A stretch of DNA of 64,000 bases from JAEUKA01 sp035328405. GTDB lineage: Bacteria > Myxococcota_A > Polyangia > Palsa-1104 > JAEUJZ01. The translations under genes were made by a program, and so were the position numbers. This document shows, piece after piece, positions 27,138 to 35,345 of this stretch (positions are counted from its first letter, which is position 1; every line of letters begins with the position of its first letter). Location: NCBI GenBank assembly GCA_035328405.1, contig DAOLIT010000021.1, positions 1 through 64,000 of the forward strand, read 5' to 3'. The notes under the pieces were generated by a model that worked only from the letters and a program-made list of their open reading frames with translations, was not told the DNA's origin and searched no databases.

Positions 27138-28844
27138 ATGCGATGGCCACGTTTTTTTTGTTTGCACGGCTTGGCGAAAAGCGTTTGGGCCGCGAGGTTT
27201 TTTGGGTGCATCGGGCTGTTCGGGTTTCTGCTTTTTTTTGTCGGTTGCGGAAATGACTCGACGGAGGACCAAAAAGCACCGCAGGCGTCGCTGGGTTTGG
27301 TTTCGCCGCGTGCGCCGCTCGGGTTGTCGTATGCCGAGCAAGTCACGCTCACGTTTCGGTACAGCCTCTCGGACAAACCGCAGCCGGGCGTGGCGCTGAA
27401 AGTGCGCATTGATGCGACTGCGGGAGGAGGGACGCTCTCGACGCCGATGGCGGTGACGAACGATTTGGGGGAAGCGTCCGTCCGGTTGACAGCCGGAACC
27501 AGCGAATCGGCTTTTCACGTCAACGTGTCCGCGCCGTTTGCGACGGATTTGGTGGTGGATGTGGCGGTTTCTCGTTTTGCATTCGGGACGCTGCGGGCGA
27601 TTTTGGATGCCTCGGAAGTGTCCCCCGATGTTTCGACGGTGCGGGCGGGTTTGTTTCCGAATGCGTCGTGCAGTGCGCTTCCACCGACCCCGACGCTCGT
27701 CGGTGCGCTGCGGAATGCAAAACAGCCCGTTTCGCAAAAAGAGTTTGTGTTCGGGACACTGCTTTTGTCGCCGTATGCCGTCGTGGGTCGCGGCGAGACG
27801 GCAAACGGTCGGCTGCTTGCGTACGGCTGCGTCGAAGTTCCCGAGATGGTTTTGCGGAGCGATCTGAACATTCCCGTCGAAGTTCCGCTGGGTGTTGTCA
27901 CGCCGAGTCCGGCGGGAAGTTATCTGCTCGAAACGAAGCTTGCGTCCAAGTGGCCCGTCGAGCATGTGTGGAAATCGCTGACGTGCAAAAACGGCCTGGG
28001 TCAGACGTTCACAGAGGCGCTCATTGCCGCGCTTCCCGTCGGAGACATACCAAAACGGTTGTTTGCAGCGCGGGGAACGGTGGATGCCAACGGTTGCCGT
28101 GTGGAAACGGGCAAGCCCGACGACCCGGATGAGATCGTGGATCGGTTGTTGTCAGCGACGACGGTTGGACCCACGTTGACCTTTGCGGCGGTCGAATTTT
28201 GGCCGGCGCTTGCGAAACAGACGTTGCTTTCGCGGCTCGTGGTTCGCGGCTCGGCACAAACGGGTTTTGTGGCCGAACACGAACTGTTGAAGGTGGAGCT
28301 CCAGACGCAGACGCAAGCGCAGACGCAAACACTTCTGTCTGCGCCAAAGCCCGTTGCATCCGAATTTGCAGTGAAAACGCAAGCCAACACGCTGCACGTT
28401 CCATCGCACGATTTTGCGATCCGTTTTCCGTCGCTGTGGGAGAGCGCGTTGCGGGATTTGGTGCTGGTTCCAAAAGGAGTCCTAAAAACGCCCGGAGAAC
28501 TGTTTGTCGACACGATTTTGGCGGCTCGGTATGGGACAGAGAATGGTTGTGCGGCGATCGAGGCTGCGATTTGCGACCAACATGCCGCGCCGTGTCGCGG
28601 GCCGGTGCAAACGGCGTGTGCGGCAGCGACGACGGGTGTTTCGGGGCAGCTTCAGGCGGTGCTCACGAATCCGAAACCGGGTTTCGATTTTCGTCTGACG
28701 GTTGTGTTTCGGCTGGATGACCCCGACGGGACGCTGGAAGCACAAACGCTGCAAGATGGGCTTTTGTCGGGGGAGGTAACGGATGCGGGCGGTGTGACTC
28801 CGGTTGCCGGTTCAGTGACTGGCGTTCGCGAAAGAACACCCTAA
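27138..28844 (+). CDS. Lipoprotein with Ig-like N-terminal domain, function unknown
   Basis: A 568-residue predicted lipoprotein. ATG 27138 gives a signal sequence with a hydrophobic core LFGFLLFF and a lipobox FVGC (Cys about residue 36). Residues 50-150 resemble an invasin/Big-type Ig domain (VTLTFRYSLSDKPQPGVALKVRI, TNDLGEASVRLTAG). The rest is not recognised; it has several paired Cys residues in the secreted half (GCAAIEAAICDQHAAPCRG). A Gln-Thr run (QTQTQAQTQT, about residue 393) is encoded by repeated CAGACG-like triplet pairs. It overlaps the next gene by one base (TAATG), so it is probably co-expressed with the TPR membrane protein. It may be a surface or outer-membrane protein. Confidence 0.8.
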   Translation: MRWPRFFCLHGLAKSVWAARFFGCIGLFGFLLFFVGCGNDSTEDQKAPQASLGLVSPRAPLGLSYAEQVTLTFRYSLSDKPQPGVALKVRIDATAGGGTLSTPMAVTNDLGEASVRLTAGTSESAFHVNVSAPFATDLVVDVAVSRFAFGTLRAILDASEVSPDVSTVRAGLFPNASCSALPPTPTLVGALRNAKQPVSQKEFVFGTLLLSPYAVVGRGETANGRLLAYGCVEVPEMVLRSDLNIPVEVPLGVVTPSPAGSYLLETKLASKWPVEHVWKSLTCKNGLGQTFTEALIAALPVGDIPKRLFAARGTVDANGCRVETGKPDDPDEIVDRLLSATTVGPTLTFAAVEFWPALAKQTLLSRLVVRGSAQTGFVAEHELLKVELQTQTQAQTQTLLSAPKPVASEFAVKTQANTLHVPSHDFAIRFPSLWESALRDLVLVPKGVLKTPGELFVDTILAARYGTENGCAAIEAAICDQHAAPCRGPVQTACAAATTGVSGQLQAVLTNPKPGFDFRLTVVFRLDDPDGTLEAQTLQDGLLSGEVTDAGGVTPVAGSVTGVRERTP

Positions 28845-30070
28845 TGGAACACCGTCGAGCCTGTCTTCTGGGTGTGCGTTTGTGTGTCTTTGTATGGTTC
28901 GGTGTGTGGTTTGGTGTGTGGGGCATTGCACAGGCTTGGGCGGAAGAACGGAATGGGCAAAACCCGGCGGGGACGAGCGCGGACCAGACTGCCGACGAGG
29001 CCGTGGGCGGACCGGCTGTGGGCGAACCGGACGAAGCGATGGCACAGGCGGAGTTTGCGCGTCTCGCCAGGCCTTTTGATCCGGCGACAGCGACGGAAAC
29101 AGCGGCTGCGTGGGTTCGTCTGGCCGAGCGTTTTCCTTCGACCAGCGTGGCACCCGACGCACTGTTTTTGGCTGCGCAGCAATACGAAGAAACACTGTCC
29201 AGGCCGGAAGAAGCCCTGAAATTGTACCAGCGCCTCGTCGAGCGGTACCCAGACAGCCGACTGTACAAGCGAGCAAAAACGCGGGCCGAACAGCTTGTGG
29301 GGAATCTGCGGTCGGGGGAAAAACAGTACGCGGCGTTTTTGCAGATTGTGAAAACCACCGAGGCGCACAGCGTCGCGCGAAAAGAGCGGCTCGAAAAATT
29401 GCTGTCGGAAACGTCGGATTTTGCTCGGGCGGATCAAGTGCTGTACTTGCTGCTCGACGGTGCGTTGCGACGGGACGATGCCACGGGGGAGGCGCGTTAC
29501 GCGGTGCTCGTTGGGCGTTTTCCCGACAGCGATTTTGCCGCCCAAGGCCACAAGGCGTATGCGGAGTTTTTGCTCAGGCGGGGTGATTTTGGGCGTGCTC
29601 GGCAGGTGTTTGAAGCCCTCTCTCGGCACAAGGCACCGTTGTGGAGGGAAACCGCTCAAGCGGGTTTGCGCGCGGTGTCGAAAGCGAAAACGCGGCGTGA
29701 GACGGTGCAAGTCGCCGGTGCAGTGCTCGGCATGGCGCTTTTGGCGCTGGGTGTCCGTCATCGTCGGCACTTGTGGCCACCGCCTTGGGAGTTTTTTTAC
29801 TACGCGCCGGTCGGTCTGTTTTTGCTTCTGGTGTCGTCGCTGGCTCAGGGAAGGGTGTTTGTGCGGGCGCTTTCGATGTGGGTGTTGTGCGGGAGTCTGC
29901 TCGTGTGGCTGTTTGCAGCGGCGAGTCGGACCAGAGCGCCCCGTTCGCTGCTGTGGGGTCTTGTGTGGCGGGGTGTGTTGTCGGTGCTGCTGTGTTACTG
30001 GGTCGTCGAGCAGAACGGCCTTTGGGATTTCGTCGTGGAAACCCTGCGCAATGGCCCCGAACCAACGTGA
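28844..30070 (+). CDS. Membrane protein with periplasmic TPR domain
   Basis: A 408-residue protein with an N-terminal signal or anchor (residues 8-32, ending AQAWA), then TPR-type helical repeats (about 65-285) in the style of YbgF/BamD (ERFPSTSVAPDALFLAAQQY, QRLVERYPDSRLYKRAK, GRFPDSDFAAQGHKAYAEFL). Four hydrophobic segments follow in the last 120 residues (AGAVLGMALLALGV, FFYYAPVGLFLLLVSSLA, ALSMWVLCGSLLVWLFAAA, GVLSVLLCYWVV). The TPR part probably faces the periplasm. It is coupled to the upstream lipoprotein gene by TAATG. TPR domains of this class hold cell-envelope complexes together; no partner is identified. Confidence 0.82.
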   Translation: MEHRRACLLGVRLCVFVWFGVWFGVWGIAQAWAEERNGQNPAGTSADQTADEAVGGPAVGEPDEAMAQAEFARLARPFDPATATETAAAWVRLAERFPSTSVAPDALFLAAQQYEETLSRPEEALKLYQRLVERYPDSRLYKRAKTRAEQLVGNLRSGEKQYAAFLQIVKTTEAHSVARKERLEKLLSETSDFARADQVLYLLLDGALRRDDATGEARYAVLVGRFPDSDFAAQGHKAYAEFLLRRGDFGRARQVFEALSRHKAPLWRETAQAGLRAVSKAKTRRETVQVAGAVLGMALLALGVRHRRHLWPPPWEFFYYAPVGLFLLLVSSLAQGRVFVRALSMWVLCGSLLVWLFAAASRTRAPRSLLWGLVWRGVLSVLLCYWVVEQNGLWDFVVETLRNGPEPT

Positions 30071-30089
30071 CGAGCCGACTTCTGTGTTG

Positions 30090-30554
30090 TCAGGTCGCGT
30101 TGCGCGGTTTGGCCACGATGTCGGGGTTGGCCTCGTCGAGCGCGATCGAATAAAGCGGTTGCGCCATCGCCTCGGCGGAACTCAGCACGACGCGCGCCAC
30201 AAAACGCAGCGCATCATCTGTAAATTCGGTCTCCAGCGTCGGAAGCGTCACCCGAAAATACACTTCGCCGCGTTCAGGATTCAAAATCCACGCGCCCATG
30301 TACGAACGGACATTCAGCGTCGAAAGAGCGGTGGTTATCGCGTCGAACCTGTCCGTTTTCACGACGAAAGGCAGGGTAATCGCCACGGTCAGCATGTCTC
30401 GTTCGGGGCGCGGCACAAACAAAAGCGGGACATCGTTTTCCAGCAGCCGACAACGGACTGCTATCTGCCCCGCGTCATCGTTGGCGCGAAACGGCAACTT
30501 GAGCCGTTCGGCCCAGGCTTTGACGGTGCGGTAGCTCAGCGAGAAGCTGTTCAT
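30090..30554 (-). CDS. YbjN-like protein (possible secretion-chaperone fold)
   Basis: A 154-residue soluble protein resembling the YbjN domain family: LPFRANDDAGQIAVRCRL, MLTVAITLPFVV, LNVRSYMGAWILNPERGEVYFRVTLP and a C-terminal helix RFVARVVLSSAEAM. To my knowledge this family adopts a fold related to type III secretion chaperones (CesT-like). The ATG at 30554 has AAAAGG just upstream; an in-frame ATG at 30584 would add ten residues. It is divergent from the FlhA/SctV-like gene and shares a 158-base promoter gap with it, which makes a functional pair an attractive idea. It converges with the TPR membrane protein gene with only 19 bases between. Alternative: a general YbjN regulator unrelated to secretion. 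Confidence 0.78.
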   Translation of the reverse strand: MNSFSLSYRTVKAWAERLKLPFRANDDAGQIAVRCRLLENDVPLLFVPRPERDMLTVAITLPFVVKTDRFDAITTALSTLNVRSYMGAWILNPERGEVYFRVTLPTLETEFTDDALRFVARVVLSSAEAMAQPLYSIALDEANPDIVAKPRNAT

Positions 30555-30712
30555 GCGGCCTTTTGTTCGTATTCGGGATGACATGTTATCGCACTTTTGT
30601 ATGGTCCGGCGGCTTCCGTTTCGCCCACCTGCCGCGGCCTGAATTTGGGCCAGATTTTGGGCCGATGTTGACGTGTACTCGTCGTTGACAGCCTCTTCCC
30701 AACCGCCGCAAG

Positions 30713-32446
30713 ATGGTTTCAATGTGGCGGAACCTTTTTGTTTTTCTGCGCGGAGCAACAACACCCACACACGCACAGGGCCAGACCGCTCCGAGCCTTT
30801 CGCTGTATGCAGGTTTTGCGCTGCTTCTGCTTCTGGCCGTGCTGTTTCCGCTGCCTTCGCTTGTGCTGGATGGTCTTCTGGTCGTGGGTTTTGTTTTTTC
30901 GGCGTATTGGTTCGTGGTTTCCATGCGCGCAGATGGGCCTCTGTCTGTTCCGAAGCTTCCCACTGTGCTGTTGCTTTCTCTGTTCGCGAGGCTGTGTCTG
31001 TCTGTTGCGCTGGCCAAAAAGGGGTTGCAAACCGGGCAAGTGGGGGCGGTTCCGGGGGCTCTCCTTTCGATGTTTTGGGAAGCGGATTTGGCGGCAGGGG
31101 GACTCCTTCTCTTTGCGCTTGTGGCAGCGGAGTATGTGCTCCTCGCGCGTGGCGGGGAACGGGTCGCTGAGGTCGCCGCTCGGTTTGCACTCGATGCAAT
31201 GCCCGGACGGCAAGCCGCCATCGAGGCGGATGTTCGCCAGGGTGCGCTCGGTGTCGTCGAGGCTCAGGCGGCGAGGCAGGCGCTCACTCGCGAGGCCGAA
31301 TTGTACGGTGCGCTCGACGGGGTGGTGCGACTTTTGCGTGGTGACGTGCTCTTGCAAGTGTTGTTCGCCGCAGGATTGGGTCTGTTGCAGCTTTTGCAAC
31401 TATCAGCCACAGACCTTGCAGCCGGTGAAACTGCCGAGCAGGCCGCGCGCATGGTGATTGCCGTGGGTCTGTCTACGCAGTTTCCCATTGTCCTTTTGGC
31501 AATCGGGACAGTCCTGGTCCTTTTGCGACGCCCGCACGAACGCGCGTCCGACCAAACCGAGGCGCTCGTCATCGTGTTTTCGGACCCCGATGCGCGCCCT
31601 CTGCTTGCACAAACCGCGCAGGTTGCGCTTCAGCAACTGGGTCTGCATTTTCTTCAACATCGAGTCGAAACAGAGTCTTCCAGCCAGACTGAAAGCCAGA
31701 CTGAAAGACAGACTGAGACACAGACCCCCAAACCGTCCCAAACACAACGACTTTTGCGTGTGTTGTGCCATGGCGAAACCGTCGCAGAACGCATGGTTTT
31801 GCCCGATGAAAAACCAGAGGCAGTGCTGCTCGCGATGTTGCTTTCATCCTCCCACCAGCTCCTGTCTTTGGATGGGCTTCGCACTGCCCTATCTGCCCTG
31901 TCAAAGGACCAACCTGCGCTTGTTCTGGAGGTCGTTCCCAAGCGACTCCCTCTTGGAAAATTGTTGTTTGTGTTGCGCAGACTCTTGTCCGCGCGCGTGT
32001 GGCCCTTGCCTCTGTCTGCTGTGTTGGAAACCTTGGCCACGCTTCCCGAACTGGAAGCCGATGCGGAGCTTTTGGTCGAGCAGGTTCGCTCCGGCCTCGG
32101 GTTTCACCTTTTGCGCAACCACCTTGCGGTTCACAACCTGGGGCCGGGCTCGGAAGGCTTGCCCGTCCTTGTCTTGTCCGAGGATCTTGAGAATGTCCTG
32201 CGCGAATCGAGGACCGATCAACCACATGCTCGGTTTTCCCTGGAACCGGACTTGCGAAAGGACATTCTGGATTCCGTGAGAATCGCGAAACAGAGAACCC
32301 CCGATGCGCTTCTGGTTTGTCACAAGGCGCTGCGCCGCCCGGTACAAGATTTGCTCGCCGTCGTCCCCGAAGCACTCCCCGTCCTCGCGTTCTCTGAACT
32401 GCCCCCCCAACTCCCCCTCCGCATCAAAAACCGCATCGGCCCCTAA
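30713..32446 (+). CDS. Lone FlhA/SctV (FHIPEP) family export-gate protein, shortened
   Basis: A 577-residue inner-membrane protein homologous to the export gate of flagella and type III secretion systems. The family signature is at about residues 151-174 (RVAEVAARFALDAMPGRQAA, then IEAD), followed by YGALDGVVRLLRGD, including the Asp conserved in FlhA. Six or more hydrophobic segments (about residues 27-145 and 207-280) match the membrane half in order. The cytoplasmic half is only about 300 residues and carries a Gln-Thr repeat insert (about residues 325-345). Its end, VLAFSELPPQLPL, matches the FlhA C-terminal motif. Other FlhA proteins are near 690 residues. No other flagellar or injectisome gene (FlhB, FliP/Q/R, FliI, ring proteins) is in the window, so what it exports, if anything, is unknown. 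Confidence 0.88.
   Translation: MVSMWRNLFVFLRGATTPTHAQGQTAPSLSLYAGFALLLLLAVLFPLPSLVLDGLLVVGFVFSAYWFVVSMRADGPLSVPKLPTVLLLSLFARLCLSVALAKKGLQTGQVGAVPGALLSMFWEADLAAGGLLLFALVAAEYVLLARGGERVAEVAARFALDAMPGRQAAIEADVRQGALGVVEAQAARQALTREAELYGALDGVVRLLRGDVLLQVLFAAGLGLLQLLQLSATDLAAGETAEQAARMVIAVGLSTQFPIVLLAIGTVLVLLRRPHERASDQTEALVIVFSDPDARPLLAQTAQVALQQLGLHFLQHRVETESSSQTESQTERQTETQTPKPSQTQRLLRVLCHGETVAERMVLPDEKPEAVLLAMLLSSSHQLLSLDGLRTALSALSKDQPALVLEVVPKRLPLGKLLFVLRRLLSARVWPLPLSAVLETLATLPELEADAELLVEQVRSGLGFHLLRNHLAVHNLGPGSEGLPVLVLSEDLENVLRESRTDQPHARFSLEPDLRKDILDSVRIAKQRTPDALLVCHKALRRPVQDLLAVVPEALPVLAFSELPPQLPLRIKNRIGP
31685..31726 (+). repeat. In-frame 12-bp tandem repeat inside the FlhA/SctV-like gene
   Basis: About 3.5 copies of a 12-base unit of the form CAGACTGAAAGC encode QTES, QTER, QTET and QTP in succession. 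The repeat lies at the junction between the membrane half and the cytoplasmic half of the protein, where length changes may be tolerated. Confidence 0.85.
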
Positions 32447-32513
32447 ACCCCCAAATGAGCCCGAAACCCGAATCCTTCACGCTTTTCTCGATCGGGCAAG
32501 TCTTAGGGGTGGA

Positions 32514-33299
32514 TTAGGGGGTTTGTGGGGGTTCGGGGTGGGTTTGGGCTTGGGTCAGGTAGGGGGACAGGCCGGATTCTTCGAGGGTTTTGAGGGGAAA
32601 GGAGCGGCCTAGAGCGGTTCCGAGTGCCTCCGCGCACGCGGGGACAAGACCTGCAACGGTCAGGTCGGAAAACCCAAGCGAAGCCAGCGAGCGCATCACC
32701 ATCGAAGACAGACCGCACGGGGAAATGGCGGAAAAACAAGCCAGATCGGTCGTGACATTGAGCGCAAATCCATGCAGCGTCACAAACCGACGCACAGCAA
32801 CCCCCAATGACGCAATTTTGTACGCTTGGTCTGCTGTCCAAATCCCAGTATGTTGGGGCTTCCGGGCTGCGGAGACACCGACCTGTGCAAGCAGCAAAAG
32901 GAGTCCCTGTTCCAGGGCTCGCAAGTAGGCAGTTAGATCCTGTTCCCCGAACGGATATTCGTCTGAAACGGCTTTTCGCAGCGCGAGGATGGGATACCCC
33001 ACAAGCTGCCCCGGACCATGGTAGGTCACGTCTCCGCCGCGCTCGATGGCGTACACGGGGAAGCGCGGAAACAGAATGTGTTTTGGACTGTCCTTTCGCC
33101 GACCCATTGTGATCACATGGTCGTGTTCACACAGCAGCAGGGTGTCGGGAATGTCGTTGTGGTGGCGGGCTTCACACAGAAGCTGTTGCAGTTTCCACGC
33201 GACCCCATACTTCAGGGTTGGCAAAAACACAGCCTGGCCTGCCGCGACGGGATGCGACCTTCCAAACGGTTCCGATTTCACCGATTGCACGGAATTCAT
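32514..33299 (-). CDS. lipB: Octanoyltransferase (lipoate biosynthesis)
   Basis: A 261-residue enzyme that moves octanoyl groups from acyl carrier protein to lipoyl domains, the first step of de novo lipoate synthesis. Motifs: RGGDVTYHGPGQLVGYPIL, the catalytic Lys in YKIASLGV, LHGFALNV and the catalytic Cys in ISPCGLSS. Length is slightly above the usual 220-250. The partner lipA is not in the window. It is last in a minus-strand run tsaD-rsmA-propeller gene-lipB, with 15 bases to its upstream neighbour, so it is probably co-transcribed. It converges with the FlhA/SctV-like gene; the 67-base gap shows only a loose inverted repeat. Confidence 0.94.
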   Translation of the reverse strand: MNSVQSVKSEPFGRSHPVAAGQAVFLPTLKYGVAWKLQQLLCEARHHNDIPDTLLLCEHDHVITMGRRKDSPKHILFPRFPVYAIERGGDVTYHGPGQLVGYPILALRKAVSDEYPFGEQDLTAYLRALEQGLLLLLAQVGVSAARKPQHTGIWTADQAYKIASLGVAVRRFVTLHGFALNVTTDLACFSAISPCGLSSMVMRSLASLGFSDLTVAGLVPACAEALGTALGRSFPLKTLEESGLSPYLTQAQTHPEPPQTP

Positions 33300-33314
33300 A
33301 GACAGACTTCCTTG

Positions 33315-34394
33315 TCACAGCAGCTCGTAGCGATCAACAGAGAACCCCTTTTCCGTGGCAGAGAGGACAACGACACGGCCTTCTGAGTCCAGAGTCATTG
33401 GGCGGAAGGTTTCATGTCTTCGGAAAGACAAAGGCAGTTTGTAGCGACCCAGCTCCTTGCCCTCTTTGGAAAAACGGACAACGACTAGGGTTCCTTCCCG
33501 GAGTGCAAACGGGGGGGTTAAGTCTTCGTGTCCCAGAAGCACACCGAGAACCACCTGTTTGCGTCGGTCAGCGTCGAGCAACAAGACCTGAACGACGGGC
33601 AATGTAAACTGGACCTGACGTTCGTACACAAGGGTTCCTTCCGAACGATTGCGGACTTTCAGGGTGACTCTGTGACTGGCCTGTTCCAGCAGCCACGTGG
33701 AAAGGAGAAGCGACCCCGCAGGACGCCCCGAAAGGGATTTGATCGATGGGAGGGGTTCTGCTTGTGCATCGGCAAATTGGATGGTTTGCAAGTAATCGCG
33801 TGACAGATACATCCCCTGTTCGTCGGCCCAAAAGCCGGTGATGGCCCCAAGTTCGAGCCAACTGGGAATGGGCACATGGGAAAGGCGCAGACCGTCTTGG
33901 CCGATGATCTGGATGCCCCGATCCGGTTGTCTGTCGAGGATTGCGAATCCCCCTTTGGGAAGGGGGGCAAAGTCCTGTGCGGTCTCAGATGGCACGGGGA
34001 CAACGGATTGGATCTGCCCGTGCTCTGCGCAGACAATGCGGCGGTTCACTTGATCGAGTACAAAAAGCTCTCCGCGCGGTGTGATGTGGATTCCCATCGG
34101 ACCCTCGAAATTTCCGTCAGGGGTCTCGATGCGTCCGAGCGCGTGAAACCCGTTTCCCCACAGACCTTGCAGCAGGGTTTGCGGCGGACTCAGCGTTCCA
34201 TGAACAGGCTCTCTGGACGAGGTTGGGGAGGCAGAAAGGGGGACTATTTGGGGGGCCTGGTCGGCCTGATTGGGCCGGTCAGGCTGATCGCGCAGGGAAG
34301 GAGGGATGGGAAAGAACGAATGTCGCCACAAAAATGCAGCGATGGTCAGACACAGGATCAGGATGGCAGACACAAACACGCGCGGATTCATCAC
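33315..34394 (-). CDS. Membrane-anchored or exported six-bladed propeller-like protein
   Basis: A 359-residue protein with an N-terminal hydrophobic helix (residues 7-23), a Pro/Gln-rich linker (about 28-70) and a repetitive beta-rich domain resembling NHL/6-bladed propellers: GPMGIHITPRGELFVLDQVNRRI, LPKGGFAILDRQPDRGIQII and DSEGRVVVLSATEKGFSV mark blade ends. No catalytic motif is visible. It lies between rsmA (6 bases) and lipB (15 bases) in an apparent operon of translation and lipoate genes, which does not suggest a clear role. It is probably periplasmic and may bind proteins or glycans. Function unknown. Confidence 0.75.
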   Translation of the reverse strand: MMNPRVFVSAILILCLTIAAFLWRHSFFPIPPSLRDQPDRPNQADQAPQIVPLSASPTSSREPVHGTLSPPQTLLQGLWGNGFHALGRIETPDGNFEGPMGIHITPRGELFVLDQVNRRIVCAEHGQIQSVVPVPSETAQDFAPLPKGGFAILDRQPDRGIQIIGQDGLRLSHVPIPSWLELGAITGFWADEQGMYLSRDYLQTIQFADAQAEPLPSIKSLSGRPAGSLLLSTWLLEQASHRVTLKVRNRSEGTLVYERQVQFTLPVVQVLLLDADRRKQVVLGVLLGHEDLTPPFALREGTLVVVRFSKEGKELGRYKLPLSFRRHETFRPMTLDSEGRVVVLSATEKGFSVDRYELL

Positions 34395-34400
34395 ACAAAC

Positions 34401-35345
34401 TCAAGGCAAGGGAGGGTCGCCCGGCGTTTGCGAAACTGCTTGACACAGGGCAGCAAATTCGGAAAGAAGGAGGCTCTCTGCTCGGCGTTGTAGGTCGATC
34501 CCGACGTGTTCGAGTTTGGCCATTTCTTCGTCGGAAAATGCGGCAGACAGCGCGTTGCGGAGTGTCTTGCGGCGCGTGGCAAACGCTGCACGGACGAGTT
34601 TGTGAAACACCCCCAAATCGGAAACGGGAAACAGGGGTTGTAAAAGGGGAACCAAACGCACGACGGCAGAATCGACATTCGGGGCCGGAATGAAGGCACC
34701 GCGCCCGACAGGACACACGCGCTCGACCCGGCAGACCATTTGGACTTGGATGGAAAGGGCGCTGGTTTCGCGTGTGCCGGGTCGCGCAAGGAGTCGGTCG
34801 GCCATCTCTTTTTGCAACATGAGGACGATGGTGCGAAAACAGGCCCGCGCAGACAGAAAACGAAACAAAAGGGGGGACGCAATTTGATAGGGCAAATTTC
34901 CGATGAGGACGAGCGGTTGTCCGTGTTCTTTCGCAAGCGCAAAAAAGTCCACGGTCAGCGCGTTTTCTTCTTTCAACGTGAAGTTGGGTTGGTTTCCGAG
35001 TTCCCTTCGCAGCACCTCGCACATGTCCCGTTCGCGTTCGATGGCCGTGACATGGGCCCCCGTTGCAAGCAGGCGGCTGGTCAATGTACCCAAGCCCGCA
35101 CCAATTTCGACGACGCAATCGGTCGGCAAAGGGGCTGCAGCTCGGACGAGTGCGGCAAAACTCCGTTCATCGTGCAGAAAGTTTTGGCCCCAACTCTTTT
35201 TCGCGAGCAGGCGATACTTTTGCAAGAGCGGTCGGGCGTGCAAAAGGGGTGGGCCCGAAACTTCCACAGACTCGGAAAGGGGTGCAGAAGGGGGTTCGCA
35301 AAGGGGTGCAAAAGGGGTTTCAGAGGGGGAGATTGGCAACGGCAT
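34401..35345 (-). CDS. rsmA: 16S rRNA dimethyladenosine transferase
   Basis: A 314-residue methyltransferase that dimethylates two adjacent adenosines near the 3' end of 16S rRNA. Recognisable are KKSWGQNFLHD, the SAM-binding VVEIGAGLGTLTSRLL, the acidic AIERERDMCE, the catalytic IGNLPYQIASPLL (NLPY) and FIPAPNVDSAVVRL. The ATG at 35345 gives a 45-residue Pro/Ser-rich extension before the conserved core, including short PLxEPPSAPLSE-type repeats; this extension is unusual for the family. The gene overlaps the end of tsaD by 26 bases. It is followed after 6 bases by the propeller protein gene. Confidence 0.93.
   Translation of the reverse strand: MPLPISPSETPFAPLCEPPSAPLSESVEVSGPPLLHARPLLQKYRLLAKKSWGQNFLHDERSFAALVRAAAPLPTDCVVEIGAGLGTLTSRLLATGAHVTAIERERDMCEVLRRELGNQPNFTLKEENALTVDFFALAKEHGQPLVLIGNLPYQIASPLLFRFLSARACFRTIVLMLQKEMADRLLARPGTRETSALSIQVQMVCRVERVCPVGRGAFIPAPNVDSAVVRLVPLLQPLFPVSDLGVFHKLVRAAFATRRKTLRNALSAAFSDEEMAKLEHVGIDLQRRAESLLLSEFAALCQAVSQTPGDPPLP

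Noticed and set aside
30713..32446. Flagellar or type III secretion gene cluster
   Set aside because: Only the FlhA/SctV homologue is present; none of the other conserved export components is in the 64 kb.
32459..32496. Terminator between the FlhA-like gene and lipB
   Set aside because: The GCCCGA/TCGGGC arms are 26 bases apart and no T-run follows.
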